Assembly (NCBI GenBank): GCA_020851795.1
Contig: JADZCA010000062.1
Coordinates: 1 to 64,000 of the forward strand
Reading direction: 5' to 3'
Source: Planctomycetota bacterium
GTDB lineage: Bacteria > Planctomycetota > PLA2 > JAEUHO01
Length of the DNA: 64,000 nt
In this document: positions 63,331 through 64,000 of the stretch, in pieces
Layout of the letters: each line of letters opens with the position of its first letter
Numbering within the stretch: the stretch's first letter is position 1
Position numbers and translations under genes: made by a program
Notes under the pieces: model-generated
Database searches by the model: none
The model's input: only the letters and a program-made list of their open reading frames with translations
What the model was told of the DNA's origin: nothing

Positions 63331-64000
63331 CTACTCGAAGAGGCGCGACCAGCGCGTGCCGCGGTAGCGCTCGCGCGCCTGCGCGACGCCGCGGGCGCGG
63401 TCGGTCGGCGACGCGGACTCGAGCGTCGCGACGAGCGCGACGGCCCGCTCCCCCGCCTCGGCCTCGGTCGCGGCGGGGGTGCCGGCGGCGCCCGCGCGCA
63501 CCGATTCCAGCCACTTGCTGGCGTCGCCGCAGCGGCCGGCGCGGGCGGAGGCGACCGCGGCGCGCAGGCACTCGTCGCACCAGCCGGCGGCGCGGGTCAC
63601 GAGCGCCGCCCACGCGGCGGGGTCGGCGCGCAGCGGGAGCTTGGCCGCCTCGGCGTCGAGGCGCAGCACCTCGCCGTGCGCGCCGCGGGTGTCGGCGTCG
63701 CGGGCGCGCGCGAGCAGGGCCGCCGCGCGGGTGCGCTCGGCCGGGTCGTCGGCGGCGGCGGCCGCGGGCGCGGTGGGGCCGACGGCGAGACCGCGCGGGG
63801 CGGCGGTCGTGGCGGCCGCGGGCGGCGGCGCGGCGCGCGTCGGGGCCGCGCAGGGACGGGCGCGCAGCGCCTCGGCCTTGGCGAGGTGGCGGACGACCTC
63901 GTCGGCGCCGATGCCGCCCTGCCAGCCCGTCACCCAGCGCAGGTCGGGCGTCACGATCGCGACGAAGGGCAGCAGGCTCGCGTCGGGCATCGCGGCCTGG
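63331..64000 (-). CDS. Thioredoxin-like protein, paralogue, 5' end beyond the window
   Basis: A partial gene with an open frame running off the window end. The first visible residues, QAAMPDASLLPFVAIVTPDL, align with QNLPNATMLPLVGFVTADL of the neighbouring gene, and RWVTGWQGGIGADEV with RWVTGWYGSTTPDAV, so this is the same fold. The spacer here is Ala/Pro-rich but shorter. The C-terminal domain again ends in a similar motif (ERYRGTRWSRLFE). The CxxC region would lie in the missing 5' part. Ancient tandem duplication of the gene at 61676, as identity is modest. Confidence 0.75.
   Translation of the reverse strand, partial: QAAMPDASLLPFVAIVTPDLRWVTGWQGGIGADEVVRHLAKAEALRARPCAAPTRAAPPPAAATTAAPRGLAVGPTAPAAAAADDPAERTRAAALLARARDADTRGAHGEVLRLDAEAAKLPLRADPAAWAALVTRAAGWCDECLRAAVASARAGRCGDASKWLESVRAGAAGTPAATEAEAGERAVALVATLESASPTDRARGVAQARERYRGTRWSRLFE

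Noticed and set aside
59416..63613. Long minus- and plus-strand open frames overlapping the regulatory-repeat and thioredoxin-like genes
   Set aside because: They have shadow-type Arg/Ala/Gly composition, lack domains, and conflict with frames that show signal peptides and conserved modules.

Overview
This window is chromosomal DNA from a very G+C-rich bacterium, most likely a member of the Planctomycetota. The evidence is the density of exported proteins built from carboxypeptidase-regulatory (Cna-B-like) repeats, cytoplasmic Ser/Thr kinases paired with sigma-like or ATPase proteins, a secreted TPR-CHAT protein, a DUF6941-type protein, and frequent GTG starts. The phylum assignment is inferred from gene content. 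I saw no tRNA, rRNA, CRISPR array or intact transposase.

Layout. 1-3.0 kb: small genes (DUF4177-like, DUF402/FomD-like, a two-helix membrane protein, a regulatory-repeat protein) separated by four copies of a roughly 130-bp palindromic repeat. 3.0-10.3 kb: an exported TPR-CHAT caspase-like protein and a nine-repeat surface protein. 10.3-17.8 kb: a Ser/Thr kinase with a sigma-like partner, then a minus-strand three-gene unit encoding a kinase-ATPase-TPR protein, an unknown helical protein and a papain-like peptidase without signal peptide. 17.9-21 kb: a MITE-like element, dut, and a lipoprotein with an alpha/alpha toroid and DnaJ-like zinc knuckles.

21.1-32.2 kb is the most coherent block. 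A minus-strand operon (CBS protein, universal stress protein, GroEL paralogue) diverges from a plus-strand operon (sigma54-dependent response regulator, protoglobin-coupled kinase-like protein, NtrB-like histidine kinase). It is followed by a CBS protein diverging from a LonC-like protease plus a second Usp. Sigma54 (-24/-12) promoter candidates lie before three of these transcription units. I read it as a gas- or redox-responsive stress and proteostasis island, a functional analogue of heme-based dormancy regulons.

32.3-38.6 kb: two divergent tiny Lys-rich proteins, a DUF6941 protein, a possible Roadblock-fold protein, a Tat-exported PhoX phosphatase, and an amino-sugar kinase fused to the RapZ C-terminal domain followed by a MurU-type nucleotidyltransferase (cell-wall sugar recycling). 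38.9-47.4 kb: a membrane-anchored protein, an EamA transporter, an exported gluzincin-like peptidase, lipoprotein MsrB, AqpZ and the DUF3482 GTPase/DUF2868 membrane pair. 47.5-50.2 kb: mtnA, a class II aldolase and mtnP, a likely 5'-deoxyadenosine/methylthioadenosine DHAP shunt. 50.4-64 kb: a 13-repeat surface protein, a half-length CDP-alcohol phosphotransferase, a flippase, a GGDEF protein, cutA, asnB, another regulatory-repeat protein and two tandem thioredoxin-like proteins (the second cut by the window edge).

Intergenic DNA carries at least five families of short palindromic repeats. Several abut, or even contain, the stop codons of neighbouring genes.
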